Assembly: GCF_014705705.1 (NCBI RefSeq)
Contig: NZ_JACXLD010000002.1
Span: 62,001 to 126,000 of the forward strand
From: Spongiibacter pelagi
GTDB lineage: Bacteria > Pseudomonadota > Gammaproteobacteria > Pseudomonadales > Spongiibacteraceae
Length of the DNA stretch: 64,000 nucleotides
Direction of reading: 5' to 3'
The notes below the pieces were generated by a model, which saw nothing but the letters and a program-made list of their open reading frames with translations, ran no database searches and was not told where the DNA came from. Shown in pieces: positions 7,830 to 16,187 of this stretch. How positions within the stretch are numbered: the first letter of the stretch is position 1; each line of letters opens with the position of its first letter. The position numbers and the translations under genes are program-made.

Positions 7830-9017
7830 ATGAAAATTGAATTTACCGCTGAGCAGAATGCGCTGCGTCAGGAGTTTCGCCGCTATTTTGAAAACATGAT
7901 GAACCCGGAACTCAAGGCCGAATGTGATGAGGCCTTGGGCGAGGGTGGTGGCCCGCTTTGGCGTGAGGCACTGCGGCAAATGGGCCGCGACGGCATGATT
8001 GGGATTGGTTGGCCTAAGGAGCTGGGCGGCCGGGGTTTAAGTCCCATTGAGCAGTTTATCTTTGTTGAAGAAGTGATGCGCTGCGGTTATCCGTTTCCAT
8101 TTTTAACCACCGAATCGGTAGGCCCGCAGCTGGCGGAGTTTGGTAATGAGTGGCAGAAAAAAGAGATCGTACCCAAGATTCTCGCCGGTGAATGTTTGAT
8201 TGCTATTGGTTACTCAGAGCCGGGTTCCGGCACGGATTTGGCCAGCATTAAAACCACGGCGGTGCGCGATGGTGATGAGTGGGTTATTAATGGCCAGAAA
8301 ATGTGGACCAGTCTTGCGCATTTTTCCGATTACGTTTGGCTGGCCTGTCGTACCGATCCTAATGCGGCTAAACCGCATAAAGGTATTTCCATGTTTATGG
8401 TGCCTACCAGCGATCCCGGTTGGAGTTGCAGTCCGGTGGTGACACTGGGCGGTGTGCGCACCAATGCAACCTATTACGACAATATTCGAGTTCCCCAGCA
8501 TGCCATGGTGGGCGAGGAAAACGCCGGTTGGAAATTGGTGACCAGTCAGCTGAATCGCGAGCGTCTCAGTTTGGTGAATTTTGGCCCCACTGCCGAATTG
8601 TTTAACAGCACGGTGCGCTGGGCGCAGCAGTCGGAATTGCCGAGCGGTGAAAAACTCATTGATGTGTCTTGGGTGCAGATGAATCTCGCCAAGGTGCGGG
8701 CTGGTGTCGAAGCGCTGAAATTACTTTGCTACAAGCAGGCGTGGGCAATGACCGAGGGCAATTTGGAAATGGCCGATGCCTCTGCCGCGAAAGTATACGG
8801 CTCGGAATTTTTTATTGAGACCTACCGTTTATTGGGTGAGGTATTGGGCCAAGCGGCACTGGTGAATCGTCGTACTGAGGGCGCTGATCCTCTCGCCTCA
8901 CGCATTGAGCGGCTGTATCGCACCGCTTCGATAATTACCTTTGGTGGCGGCACCAACGAAATTCAACGCGACATTATTTCTGCGGCGGGCCTGTGGATGC
9001 CACGGGCTTCTCGTTAA
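7830..9017 (+). CDS. Acyl-CoA dehydrogenase, first subunit of a tandem pair
   Basis: A 395-aa acyl-CoA dehydrogenase beginning MKIEFTAEQNALRQEFRRYF, with flavin-contacting IGYSEPGSGTDLASIKT and WTSLAHFSDYVWL. In the C-terminal domain the usual YEGT catalytic segment is TFGGGTNEIQRDII, as in FadE-type steroid dehydrogenases such as the FadE26/FadE28 group. Two further in-frame starts exist upstream (7761 and 7794); 7830 fits the family N-terminus and has an AGGCAGG ribosome site. A sister gene follows after 16 bp. Together they probably form a heteromeric enzyme that acts on a bulky or steroid-linked acyl-CoA (inference). Confidence 0.9.
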   Translation: MKIEFTAEQNALRQEFRRYFENMMNPELKAECDEALGEGGGPLWREALRQMGRDGMIGIGWPKELGGRGLSPIEQFIFVEEVMRCGYPFPFLTTESVGPQLAEFGNEWQKKEIVPKILAGECLIAIGYSEPGSGTDLASIKTTAVRDGDEWVINGQKMWTSLAHFSDYVWLACRTDPNAAKPHKGISMFMVPTSDPGWSCSPVVTLGGVRTNATYYDNIRVPQHAMVGEENAGWKLVTSQLNRERLSLVNFGPTAELFNSTVRWAQQSELPSGEKLIDVSWVQMNLAKVRAGVEALKLLCYKQAWAMTEGNLEMADASAAKVYGSEFFIETYRLLGEVLGQAALVNRRTEGADPLASRIERLYRTASIITFGGGTNEIQRDIISAAGLWMPRASR

Positions 9018-9033
9018 GAGCGGAGACACGATT

Positions 9034-10167
9034 ATGGATTTTGGATTCTCAGAACAGCAACGCGATGTGCAGAACTTGGCGCGGGAGATTCTCTCGGAGC
9101 AAGTGACGGTAGAAAAATTGGCGCAATACGATCAGTACAAGGCCGAGCGTTTTGACCGTGAGCTATGGGCGCAACTCTCGCAGGCGGGCCTGCTGGGCGT
9201 GGCGATTGATGAGCAATATGGCGGTATGGGCTTTGGCTTTTTTGAGCTTGCGTTGTTGGTTGAAGAAGCGGGTCGAACAATTGCGCCGCTACCCCTAATT
9301 TCTCATTTGGTCTCTGCGGCGTTACCGATTCAGCAATTTGCCAATGCCGAGCAAAAGCAGCGTTGGTTGCCCGGTGCGGCAAATGGCGAGTTCTTGCTGA
9401 CGGCTGCCTTGCAGGAAGGTTTTCACAGCGAAGCGGCTGCACCGAAACTGAGTCGCGCCGAAGCGGATGGCAACGGCTTGCGCATCAGCGGTGAAAAATT
9501 TGCCGTGCCCTTTGCCAAGCAGGCCGAGCGCATTTTGCTGGCAGTGCAAGAAGGCGAGGGTGTGACCGTGGTCTTGCTCGATCCCAAGGCGGAGGGTGTG
9601 CGTTTACAAGCGGTAGAGGCGACCCAATACGAGCCGCAATATCATCTGCAATTCGATCAGGTTTGGGTTGCTGCTGAAGATATTCTGGTGCGTGGTGAAG
9701 GTGCCGCGGCCATGCAATGGATAGCTGAACGCAGCCGCGCGGCGGTATGCGCTCATCAACTTGGTGCAGCAGATAAAGCCATGCGCATGACGGCCTCCTA
9801 TACGGCCGAGCGCCAGCAATTTGGCGTGCCGATTGCGACGTTTCAGGCAGTGGGGCATCGCGCCGCCAATTGCTTTATTGATGTGGAATGCCTGCGCCTG
9901 AACACCTATCAGGCGGTGAGTTTATTAGATGCCAATCAAGCGGCGAGCACTGAGGTGCAAATCGCTAAAATCTGGGCGGGCGATGTCGGACACCGGGTCA
10001 GTTATGCCGCTCAGCATTTGCACGGCGGTATGGGCATCGACCGGGATTATCCGCTGTGGCGGTATTGCACTTGGCTGCGCCATAACGAAATGGTGTTGGG
10101 CAATAGCGCGGAAGGTTTGGCGAGCTTGGGAGCCAGTATTGCCGATGGCCAAGCCTTCTGCCGATAG
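9034..10167 (+). CDS. Acyl-CoA dehydrogenase, second subunit of a tandem pair
   Basis: A 377-aa acyl-CoA dehydrogenase-fold protein starting MDFGFSEQQRDVQNLAREIL, with a GGAG site 7 bp upstream. The C-terminal QHLHGGMGIDRDYPLWRY motif is the flavin and subunit-contact segment, but the terminal YEGT-type region is absent (RHNEMVLGNSAEGL). It is shorter and more divergent than its neighbour, as expected for the partner chain of an alpha2beta2 dehydrogenase (FadE27/FadE29-like). It is translated right after the first subunit, so the two are almost surely co-expressed. Substrate assignment to steroid side chains rests on neighbours. Confidence 0.88.
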   Translation: MDFGFSEQQRDVQNLAREILSEQVTVEKLAQYDQYKAERFDRELWAQLSQAGLLGVAIDEQYGGMGFGFFELALLVEEAGRTIAPLPLISHLVSAALPIQQFANAEQKQRWLPGAANGEFLLTAALQEGFHSEAAAPKLSRAEADGNGLRISGEKFAVPFAKQAERILLAVQEGEGVTVVLLDPKAEGVRLQAVEATQYEPQYHLQFDQVWVAAEDILVRGEGAAAMQWIAERSRAAVCAHQLGAADKAMRMTASYTAERQQFGVPIATFQAVGHRAANCFIDVECLRLNTYQAVSLLDANQAASTEVQIAKIWAGDVGHRVSYAAQHLHGGMGIDRDYPLWRYCTWLRHNEMVLGNSAEGLASLGASIADGQAFCR

Positions 10168-10313
10168 CGCTGTTCTTTGGAGCGCGCTGCCAGTACGGTC
10201 CTAGATATTTAAGTTTTGTGCTAGATCAACCCTTTATAAGTTTGTGTCGGTTTGGCTGGCATAAAATAATTTCGGTGTTAGCATCGGAAGAAACCCATAA
10301 AGGATGACAGCAC

Positions 10314-10742
10314 ATGAGTGTTGCAAATAAAGCCAAAGGCCTAAAAAACGTATTAGCGACAATTTCACTCAGCGTGTGTGCAGTGAGTTTTGCGATTGCC
10401 GAGCCCACCGGAGAAATAAAATCGGAAGCGGGTTTTGAAGATCCGGCCTCGGGCGCAAGGGTAGAGACTGTCGATAAAAGTTTTTGGACCGGTAAAACTC
10501 GAGTATTGGTGTCTATTCCTGCTGGCGATGGTAAGGAAGCATTGGAAGTGGAAGAGGTACTGGTTACCGCGAAGCGGCCGGAAAAGCCTGAGGGGAATCA
10601 GACCTTGCGCTACAAATTTGTGAAGGACTACAGCGACGATCGCTACGGAATGTATATCTATCTGGATAAAAACAGCGATATGCCATTCCGCATTTATTTC
10701 AAAGATACGCCCAGCGATGAGCGTTTTAATCGGGGGCTGTAA
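10314..10742 (+). CDS. Secreted protein with TonB-box-like motif, unknown function
   Basis: A 142-aa protein with a clear signal peptide (residues 1-29, cleavage after SFAIA). Residues 80-86 read EEVLVTA followed by KRPEKP, closely resembling the EEVVVTA TonB-box region at the mature N-terminus of TonB-dependent receptors, but no plug or barrel follows. The remainder (KFVKDYSDDRYGMYIYLDKN) is a compact acidic domain that I do not recognise. An AAGGA ribosome site precedes the ATG. It is monocistronic and ends in a hairpin. Compare the second such protein at 26176-26361. Confidence 0.65.
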   Translation: MSVANKAKGLKNVLATISLSVCAVSFAIAEPTGEIKSEAGFEDPASGARVETVDKSFWTGKTRVLVSIPAGDGKEALEVEEVLVTAKRPEKPEGNQTLRYKFVKDYSDDRYGMYIYLDKNSDMPFRIYFKDTPSDERFNRGL

Positions 10743-10750
10743 GGCCCCCG
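10731..10750 (+). terminator. Hairpin over the stop codon, possible terminator
   Basis: CGGGGGC / GCCCCCG, a 7-bp GC stem with the stop codon TAA in its 6-nt loop. Only a weak T-run follows (TTATGCTTTC), so termination efficiency is uncertain. It lies between two convergent genes. Confidence 0.55.
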
Positions 10751-10769
10751 TTATGCTTTCGAGAAGACC

Positions 10770-11645
10770 TTATTTTTCCCACCACGGATAAAACGGCGGC
10801 ATCTCGCTGGCCTTGCTTTCAAAGTTCGGATCGCGTTTTTCAAGAAACGAGGCAATACCTTCTTTTGCTTCGCCAATGCTTTGGTAAAAAATTCCCAGTG
10901 AGTCGATGCGATGCGCTTCAATCGGGTGTGCTTGAGCGGCATTGCGATACAGCATTTGCCGGGTGAGGGCTATCGCTACGGGTGATTTTTTCGCCAGCTT
11001 GCGGGCAATGGCATAGGCTTCATCTAACAAGCTGTCGGCGGGATAAATATCTTTAACCAACCCGCCGCGCTTGGCTTCCTCTGCGTCAAATACCTCGGCG
11101 CTATACGTCCACTCCAGTGCTTGGGCAATGCCGACAACTCGCGGTAAAAACCATGTAGAGCAGGCTTCCGGCACCAGGCCAATACGACCAAACACAAAGC
11201 CCATGCGGGCCTTGTCTGAGGCAAGGCGGATATCCATGGCGAGGGTCATGGTGATGCCGATACCAACAGCGGGGCCATTAATAGCGGCGATCACGGGCTT
11301 TTTGCAATCGTAAATCGCCAGCACCACCTTGCCGCCAGTGTCGCGAACGCCACGGGCAATGGTAGGTTCATCTAAGCGTGAGGTCATATCCTCAAGGGTC
11401 GGGCGGAAGTCTTCATCAAGCCCAAACACATTGCCTTCCATGGATAAATCCATGCCGGCACAAAAGGCGCGACCGGCACCGGTAACCACAATGGCGCCGA
11501 CACTGTCGTCTTCACTGGCGCGCTTGAACGCTTCTTCCAGCTCATCTGCCATTTCCACCGTAAACGCATTCAGATTATCTGGGCGGTTTAGGGTGATGGT
11601 GAGAATACGATCTTTCACCTCGTAGTTAATGGTGCTGTAAGTCAT
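10770..11645 (-). CDS. Enoyl-CoA hydratase/isomerase family protein (crotonase)
   Basis: A 291-aa crotonase. Oxyanion-hole segments are AFCAGMDLS (residues 60-68) and GPAVGIGITM. The region that carries the second catalytic glutamate in hydratases reads FGRIGLVPEACSTWFLPR, which retains Glu. It likely hydrates or isomerises an enoyl-CoA in fatty-acid or steroid side-chain breakdown. The AAGGAAG ribosome site supports this start. It lies 13 bp downstream of the SDR gene on the same strand, so the two form an operon. Exact substrate unknown. Confidence 0.9.
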   Translation of the reverse strand: MTYSTINYEVKDRILTITLNRPDNLNAFTVEMADELEEAFKRASEDDSVGAIVVTGAGRAFCAGMDLSMEGNVFGLDEDFRPTLEDMTSRLDEPTIARGVRDTGGKVVLAIYDCKKPVIAAINGPAVGIGITMTLAMDIRLASDKARMGFVFGRIGLVPEACSTWFLPRVVGIAQALEWTYSAEVFDAEEAKRGGLVKDIYPADSLLDEAYAIARKLAKKSPVAIALTRQMLYRNAAQAHPIEAHRIDSLGIFYQSIGEAKEGIASFLEKRDPNFESKASEMPPFYPWWEK

Positions 11646-11658
11646 GGGGACTTCCTTA

Positions 11659-12528
11659 TTAATTCGCCGCTTGTGGGGATTTTGCTTTTTTCTTATTGGC
11701 CTTGGCTTTTACAGACCAGGTAAACAGGCGCTGGTAGCCAGTGGGGAAGCATCTTACCAGCCAGTCAAACAGGCGCGCATCTGGGCCAATCAATACTCGG
11801 CGTTTATTGCGTTTTACCCCTTTGAGAATAGTGTTTGCCGCTTGTGCTGGGGTGGTCATAAACATGGCTTCAAAATCTTTTACCGAAGCCTGATCGCTAC
11901 TGCCGGTTGCGCTGGCCACACTGGAATTCATACGCGAGCTGCGCGCGATATTGGTTTTGATGCCGCCGGGGTGAACACAGGTCGTGCTGACCACGGAGTC
12001 GGTCAGGGCCAGATCTTGTCGCAGTGATTCAGTAAAGCCACGCACCGCAAATTTGCTGGCATTGTAACCGCTCATCAGCGGTTGGGCGGTAAGGCCAAAC
12101 ACACTGGAGATATTGATGATATGGCCTTCGCCAGCGGCTTCCAATTTCGGCAAGAAGGCTTTGGTGCCGTAAATGGTGCCCCAGAAATTGATATCCATAA
12201 TCCAGCGATAATCGTCCAGCTCCAAGCCAGAAACCGTGCCTGCCAGTGCCACACCAGCATTATTGAAGATCAGGTGCACCGCGCCGTGATCGGCAACGAT
12301 TTGATCTGCCCACTGATACACCGCGTCTTTGTCGCTGACGTCCAGCGTTTGACTGGTGACTTTGACGTTCGCACTCTTAAGCAACTCACAGGTTTCTTCC
12401 AGACCAGCGGCATTGATGTCGGCCAGTGCCAGATTGCAGTTTTCCTTGGCGAGTTGCAGTGCCAGTGCACGGCCAATACCCGAACCGGCGCCGGTGACGG
12501 CGGCCACTTTATTGCTGAAATTTTTCAT
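11659..12528 (-). CDS. Short-chain dehydrogenase/reductase (SDR)
   Basis: A 289-aa classical SDR: TGxxxGxG cofactor motif at residues 12-19, Asp37 at the end of beta-2 (LADIN) suggesting NAD preference, NNAG near residue 89, and the catalytic set Ser141/142, Tyr155, Lys159 (YNASK). A C-terminal extension ends in a Lys-rich tail (KAKANKKKAKSP). It oxidises or reduces an alcohol or ketone, possibly a 3-hydroxyacyl-CoA or hydroxysteroid given the crotonase downstream and thioesterase upstream. A triple 15-bp repeat lies just before its start. Confidence 0.9.
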   Translation of the reverse strand: MKNFSNKVAAVTGAGSGIGRALALQLAKENCNLALADINAAGLEETCELLKSANVKVTSQTLDVSDKDAVYQWADQIVADHGAVHLIFNNAGVALAGTVSGLELDDYRWIMDINFWGTIYGTKAFLPKLEAAGEGHIINISSVFGLTAQPLMSGYNASKFAVRGFTESLRQDLALTDSVVSTTCVHPGGIKTNIARSSRMNSSVASATGSSDQASVKDFEAMFMTTPAQAANTILKGVKRNKRRVLIGPDARLFDWLVRCFPTGYQRLFTWSVKAKANKKKAKSPQAAN

Positions 12529-12549
12529 ATGAAGACACCCTTTATGCGC

Positions 12550-12594
12550 TTATGTTTATTGAGCTCATGTTTATTGAGCTTATGCTTATTGAGA
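12550..12594. repeat. Three tandem 15-bp repeats upstream of the SDR gene
   Basis: Units TTATGTTTATTGAGC, TCATGTTTATTGAGC and TTATGCTTATTGAGA follow one another without gaps, 22 bp from the SDR start codon. They may be repeated binding sites or a slippage tract in the 5' leader. Confidence 0.85.
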
Positions 12595-12663
12595 TTGCAT
12601 CTGATTACAGGTGTCATCACTTTATTTCTGAGGACGCGTGTTGTCAAATTAAATCCGGTCAAT

Positions 12664-13110
12664 TCAGGCTTTGATCAGCATTTTTTCAAAAGCCAGTCTC
12701 AAGTCACCTTCTAGTGCAGTGGGCTTGCCATCAACGGTGTAAACCATGGTGGCATCGCAAACGCCCAGACATTGGCCGTCTTGAAACAGCGCCTGCTGAA
12801 TCTGGTAGGAGCTATTGCCTATGCGCCCAATACCGGTGCCTAAGGTCACGCTACCGGGGTAGTGGCCTTCGGCAAAGAAGCGGGTGCGCGTCTCGACCAG
12901 CAAAGTTTTGGCTGGCGAATCTGCCCGGTGAAAATTGGTGCTGTCGAAAATGCCCATATGCAGTTGGGCCCGGCTGTTCTCGTAGATTCGGCCAATCGCG
13001 CTATTGTTCAGGTGCGCGTAGGAATCCATATCGCCGTAGCGGGTTTCGATGGTCAGAATATGGGGGTAGTTGTCGAGAATCAGTCGGTGGGCGTCAGGTG
13101 TTTCTTTCAT
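12664..13110 (-). CDS. Acyl-CoA thioesterase, 4HBT hot-dog family
   Basis: A 148-aa single hot-dog domain. The catalytic loop RYGDMDSYAHLNN (residues 24-36) matches the D-x-x-x-H-x-N pattern of 4-hydroxybenzoyl-CoA thioesterase-type and FadM-type enzymes (Asp29, His33, Asn35). It likely hydrolyses an acyl-CoA to free acid and CoA, possibly relieving CoA trapping in the adjacent catabolic pathway. It is the first gene on the minus strand before the SDR and crotonase genes, with a 135-bp gap containing the 15-bp repeats. Confidence 0.88.
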   Translation of the reverse strand: MKETPDAHRLILDNYPHILTIETRYGDMDSYAHLNNSAIGRIYENSRAQLHMGIFDSTNFHRADSPAKTLLVETRTRFFAEGHYPGSVTLGTGIGRIGNSSYQIQQALFQDGQCLGVCDATMVYTVDGKPTALEGDLRLAFEKMLIKA

Positions 13111-13223
13111 ATTAGGTATCCACTTAATTGGCTTCAGGCGTTAAATGGTCGTCAAGATAACATAATTGCCAGAGCCATATTTGGCTCAAGATGTGTCCAT
13201 GATTGGTGTTACCTTGCGCCGCC

Positions 13224-13315
13224 TAAACCCGCCAGGGGCTGAGCTTAAACCCGGCAGGGGGCCTATGGTAAAACCCGCCATGGGCCTATTGTTAAACCCG
13301 CTAGGGGCCTTGGCT
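13224..13315. repeat. Four degenerate tandem repeats of 22-24 bp
   Basis: Four copies of TAAACCCGCCAGGGGCC-like units, beginning at 13224, 13246, 13269 and 13293, each with a variable 4-6 nt tail. Unit lengths are not multiples of three, so this is not a coding repeat. It fills much of the 355-bp gap between the thioesterase gene and the motor operon (13111-13465). Confidence 0.8.
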
Positions 13316-13404
13316 GCCTACACGTTTGCAGGTGCGGGCGTCAATCTTGATTGTCAGGGTGGATCAGCGATAATGGGCACAGAAAAACAGGGCTTGAGCC
13401 CGAT

Positions 13405-13421
13405 GTTCTCGGCTTGAGAAC
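13405..13421. promoter_or_regulatory. Palindrome upstream of the motor operon
   Basis: GTTCTCGGCTTGAGAAC, a perfect 6-bp inverted repeat around a 5-nt spacer, 45 bp before the first gene of the DUF3348 operon. It could be an operator; no regulator is adjacent. Confidence 0.35.
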
Positions 13422-13465
13422 GGCGCGAATCTGCGTGAGACCCTTGGTACTAGGCAACACCATCA

Positions 13466-14239
13466 TTGACTGAATCCACACCTGCGAAATCCTCGGCTGC
13501 GCGCCCCGTGGCAACGGCGTCTGCGACTGGCACCCGGCTTACCCGCTTGCTGGTCGATTTGTCTGTGGGTTCTGTCGAGCTAAGCCACCGTAATTTTGTT
13601 GAAAAACTGGCGGGATTGGTCGATCTCTCAGAGGCGATCAGCTTGTCTGAACGTCTGCGTGGCTTGAGCCGGCAAGGGGTAATTCCACAGGAATCAGAGA
13701 GTAGCCCGGATCTGAAGGAGTTGTTTTTGCAGCGCCGTCAGGAGCGGGTTGCCTTTATTGGCCGCAGCTTTAATAGTCAGGATGAAGATATGCCTTTTAT
13801 CCTGCCAACTCTGCGTCAGGAAATGTTGACCAAGCCCGCTGAATCCTTTGAGCCATTTCAGCGCTTTTATGCTTTGCATCAGAGTGAGATGGAATTTCAG
13901 ATTCTGAAATTGCGCGGCGAGGTAAGGCGGCAGATTTCCGCTCACTCTGAACGTCTGGCGCGCTTAGCTGTTTTGGATTCGGCCATAGGTGACACACTGG
14001 CTGAGAATCACCGCCGGGTATTTGCCCAGATTCCCCGATTACTAGCGCGGCGCTTTGTCCGTTTGGCGGGGGATTATCAGGTTAAAGAAGAGAATGTTAG
14101 CGATATGGATAGCTGGACCGCCGTCGGCGGCTGGCTGGACTGCTTTTATAAAGAAATGATGAGTTTATTACTGGCAGAACTGGAAGTGCGATTGCTGCCG
14201 GTGCTCGGGCTGGTTGAAGCCCAGGAGATTGAAGATTGA
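13466..14239 (+). CDS. DUF3348 family protein, first gene of a motor-like operon
   Basis: A 257-aa cytoplasmic protein without signal peptide or membrane span. RLTRLLVDLSVGSVELSHRN and the VDLSEAISLSERL stretch match the DUF3348 pattern; this family occurs next to DUF802 and OmpA-like genes. The start is TTG: an in-frame stop lies 15 bp upstream and no ATG or GTG is available before conserved sequence. Its stop overlaps the next start (TTGA at 14236). Function unknown; as a soluble partner of a membrane motor it may couple or regulate it. Confidence 0.8.
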   Translation: MTESTPAKSSAARPVATASATGTRLTRLLVDLSVGSVELSHRNFVEKLAGLVDLSEAISLSERLRGLSRQGVIPQESESSPDLKELFLQRRQERVAFIGRSFNSQDEDMPFILPTLRQEMLTKPAESFEPFQRFYALHQSEMEFQILKLRGEVRRQISAHSERLARLAVLDSAIGDTLAENHRRVFAQIPRLLARRFVRLAGDYQVKEENVSDMDSWTAVGGWLDCFYKEMMSLLLAELEVRLLPVLGLVEAQEIED

Positions 14240-16179
14240 AAACAACGAACAATAAGCCCTTTATGCTCGCTGCCTATGTGTTGGGCATGGCGGTGATTTT
14301 GTGGATGGGCTTAGGTGTGATCCACAGCGGCTTGGCATTATTGGTCATGGCGCTGATCGCCGGTGCTTTCCTGATGGGGGCGAGTGAGTTGTGGCGCTAC
14401 CAGCGTGAAACCGATGCACTTGCCATCGCGCTGGATCAATTAAGCGACACGCCAGATACCCTCGAGCCGTGGTTACAAAAAGTGCCCGAAGGTTTGCGCC
14501 ACACGGTACGCAAGCGTGTAGAAGACGAGCATGTTGGCCTGCCGGCGCCGGTATTAACGCCGTATTTAATTGGCTTATTGGTCATGCTGGGCTTGCTGGG
14601 TACATTTATCGGTATGGTCGATACCCTGCACGGTGCGGTTCAGGCGCTGGAAGGAAATACCGAACTGGAAGCGGTGCGCGAGGGTTTAGCTGCGCCAATT
14701 CGGGGTTTGGGCTTGGCCTTTGCGACCTCGGTAGCGGGTATCAGCAGTTCGGCATTATTGGGTTTGGTGTCTACGCTTTGTCGTCGCCAGCGTCTGAATA
14801 GCTCACGTCAGTTGGATCAAAAAGTCAGTCGGGAATTGGCCGGTTTTTCACTGGCTCAAAATCGTTTGAATACTTACCGCGCTCTGCAAAATCAGGCTGA
14901 GGCGCTGCCGCAAATTGCCAGTCAGCTCAGTGAATTGGTGACGCGTTTGGATACCATGGCGGTGCAGCTGGGTGAGAATAGCCGTGAGTTGGCGACCCAG
15001 TTAAGCGGCTCTACCACGTCGATGGTTGAACATGTGCAGACATCGACCACATCGCTCGCACAGCAACTGGAAAACTCTAGCGCGCAATTGGCAGAGCGCT
15101 TGGGCAGTTCGGCCCAGCAGTTAGCCGGGAATGTTCAGTTATCAGGTGTTGAGCTGGATACTCGCTTGCGAGAGCAACAGCAGGAATTTTTGGTGGCCGC
15201 TCAGCAACATTATTTGCAGTTGGCGGAATCGGTGAAAGCAACGCTGGAAACCAGCCTCAGTGAAAGTGGCCGACTGGCGGGCGAAAGCATCGAGCCTGCA
15301 GTCAGCAATATTTTGCAGAATATGGCGGTGCGCTCAGAACAACATCAACTCGATTTGCACGAGTTGGTTAAACAGCAATTGGAGCAAACCGGTGCCTTGC
15401 TTGCCGCATCGACTCAAGGCCATTCAGAAAGTTGGTCGCAAATTTTGGCTAGCCAAGCGGAAAGCCATCAAGCATTGCTGGCCTCGCTGGAGCAACAGCA
15501 GAGCGCATTAATCGAGCAACTGACCAAGCAAGACGAACAGCGTCAAGGCCATTGGCAAGCGGGCATGGTCGAGTTGCAGCAACAGGCGGGCGAGCAGCTT
15601 GCTAGCCTTGGCAAGGCGCTGGAAGAACCGGTGGGTAATTTGCTGGCTGTCGCTTCGGAAACGCCAAAAGCGGCGGCAGAGTTGCTGGAAAAACTGCGTC
15701 AGGAAATGAGCGATAGCTTAGAACGCGACAACGCCAATTTGAAAGATCGGGCGGCCCTGTTACAAGATTTGAGTTCGCTGTCATCGGCGCTGTCTGAATC
15801 CAGCCAGTCTCAAAGTGAGGCGCTGGATAAATTGCTCTCTAGCAGTGAATCCATTCTTACCGACATGGCCCAGCGCTTTGATCAGCACCTCGGTGAGGGG
15901 CTGCAGCAACTGAAAGAGGCCGGCGATAATTTTGGTGCCGACAGTGTTGAGCTGGCCGCGATGGGCGAGGTTTTTGCCGGCGCAGTAAACCAATTCAGCG
16001 AAACCAATAGCGCCTTAATGGCGCGCTTGGAGAGCATCGAACAAACATTGCAGCAGTCCGGGGCGCGCAGTGATGAGCAAATGGCGTATTACGTTGCTCA
16101 GGCCCGCGAGATTATCGATGTGAATATGTTGTCGCAGCAGGAGATGATCAGTCACCTGCAGCAGTTGGCTAAGGCTTGA
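14236..16179 (+). CDS. DUF802 protein: MotA/TolQ/ExbB-like channel with long coiled-coil tail
   Basis: A 647-aa inner-membrane protein. Two N-terminal hydrophobic spans (about 9-27 and 31-48) precede two spans carrying the proton-channel signature: LLGTFIGMVDTL (residues 120-131) and GLGLAFATSVAGISSSALLG (157-176). After residue 185 come more than 450 residues of Gln/Ser/Leu-rich coiled coil, ending in the DUF802 region (EMSDSLERDNANLKDRAALL). The architecture resembles ZorA of the Zorya defence system. The start is TTG, overlapping the previous stop, with AGGAG 9 nt upstream. It is expected to form a pentameric stator with the next gene product. Confidence 0.85.
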   Translation: MKTTNNKPFMLAAYVLGMAVILWMGLGVIHSGLALLVMALIAGAFLMGASELWRYQRETDALAIALDQLSDTPDTLEPWLQKVPEGLRHTVRKRVEDEHVGLPAPVLTPYLIGLLVMLGLLGTFIGMVDTLHGAVQALEGNTELEAVREGLAAPIRGLGLAFATSVAGISSSALLGLVSTLCRRQRLNSSRQLDQKVSRELAGFSLAQNRLNTYRALQNQAEALPQIASQLSELVTRLDTMAVQLGENSRELATQLSGSTTSMVEHVQTSTTSLAQQLENSSAQLAERLGSSAQQLAGNVQLSGVELDTRLREQQQEFLVAAQQHYLQLAESVKATLETSLSESGRLAGESIEPAVSNILQNMAVRSEQHQLDLHELVKQQLEQTGALLAASTQGHSESWSQILASQAESHQALLASLEQQQSALIEQLTKQDEQRQGHWQAGMVELQQQAGEQLASLGKALEEPVGNLLAVASETPKAAAELLEKLRQEMSDSLERDNANLKDRAALLQDLSSLSSALSESSQSQSEALDKLLSSSESILTDMAQRFDQHLGEGLQQLKEAGDNFGADSVELAAMGEVFAGAVNQFSETNSALMARLESIEQTLQQSGARSDEQMAYYVAQAREIIDVNMLSQQEMISHLQQLAKA

Positions 16180-16187
16180 GTCTCGCC

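Noticed and set aside
13224-13315. Possible short CRISPR array
   Set aside because: Units are contiguous with only 4-6 nt of variable sequence and are degenerate; there are no unique spacers of about 30 bp and no cas genes.
13166-13417. 83-aa frame running through the GC-rich repeats before the motor operon
   Set aside because: Repeat units of 22, 23 and 24 bp are not multiples of three, so the repeats do not encode a repeated peptide; no ribosome site.
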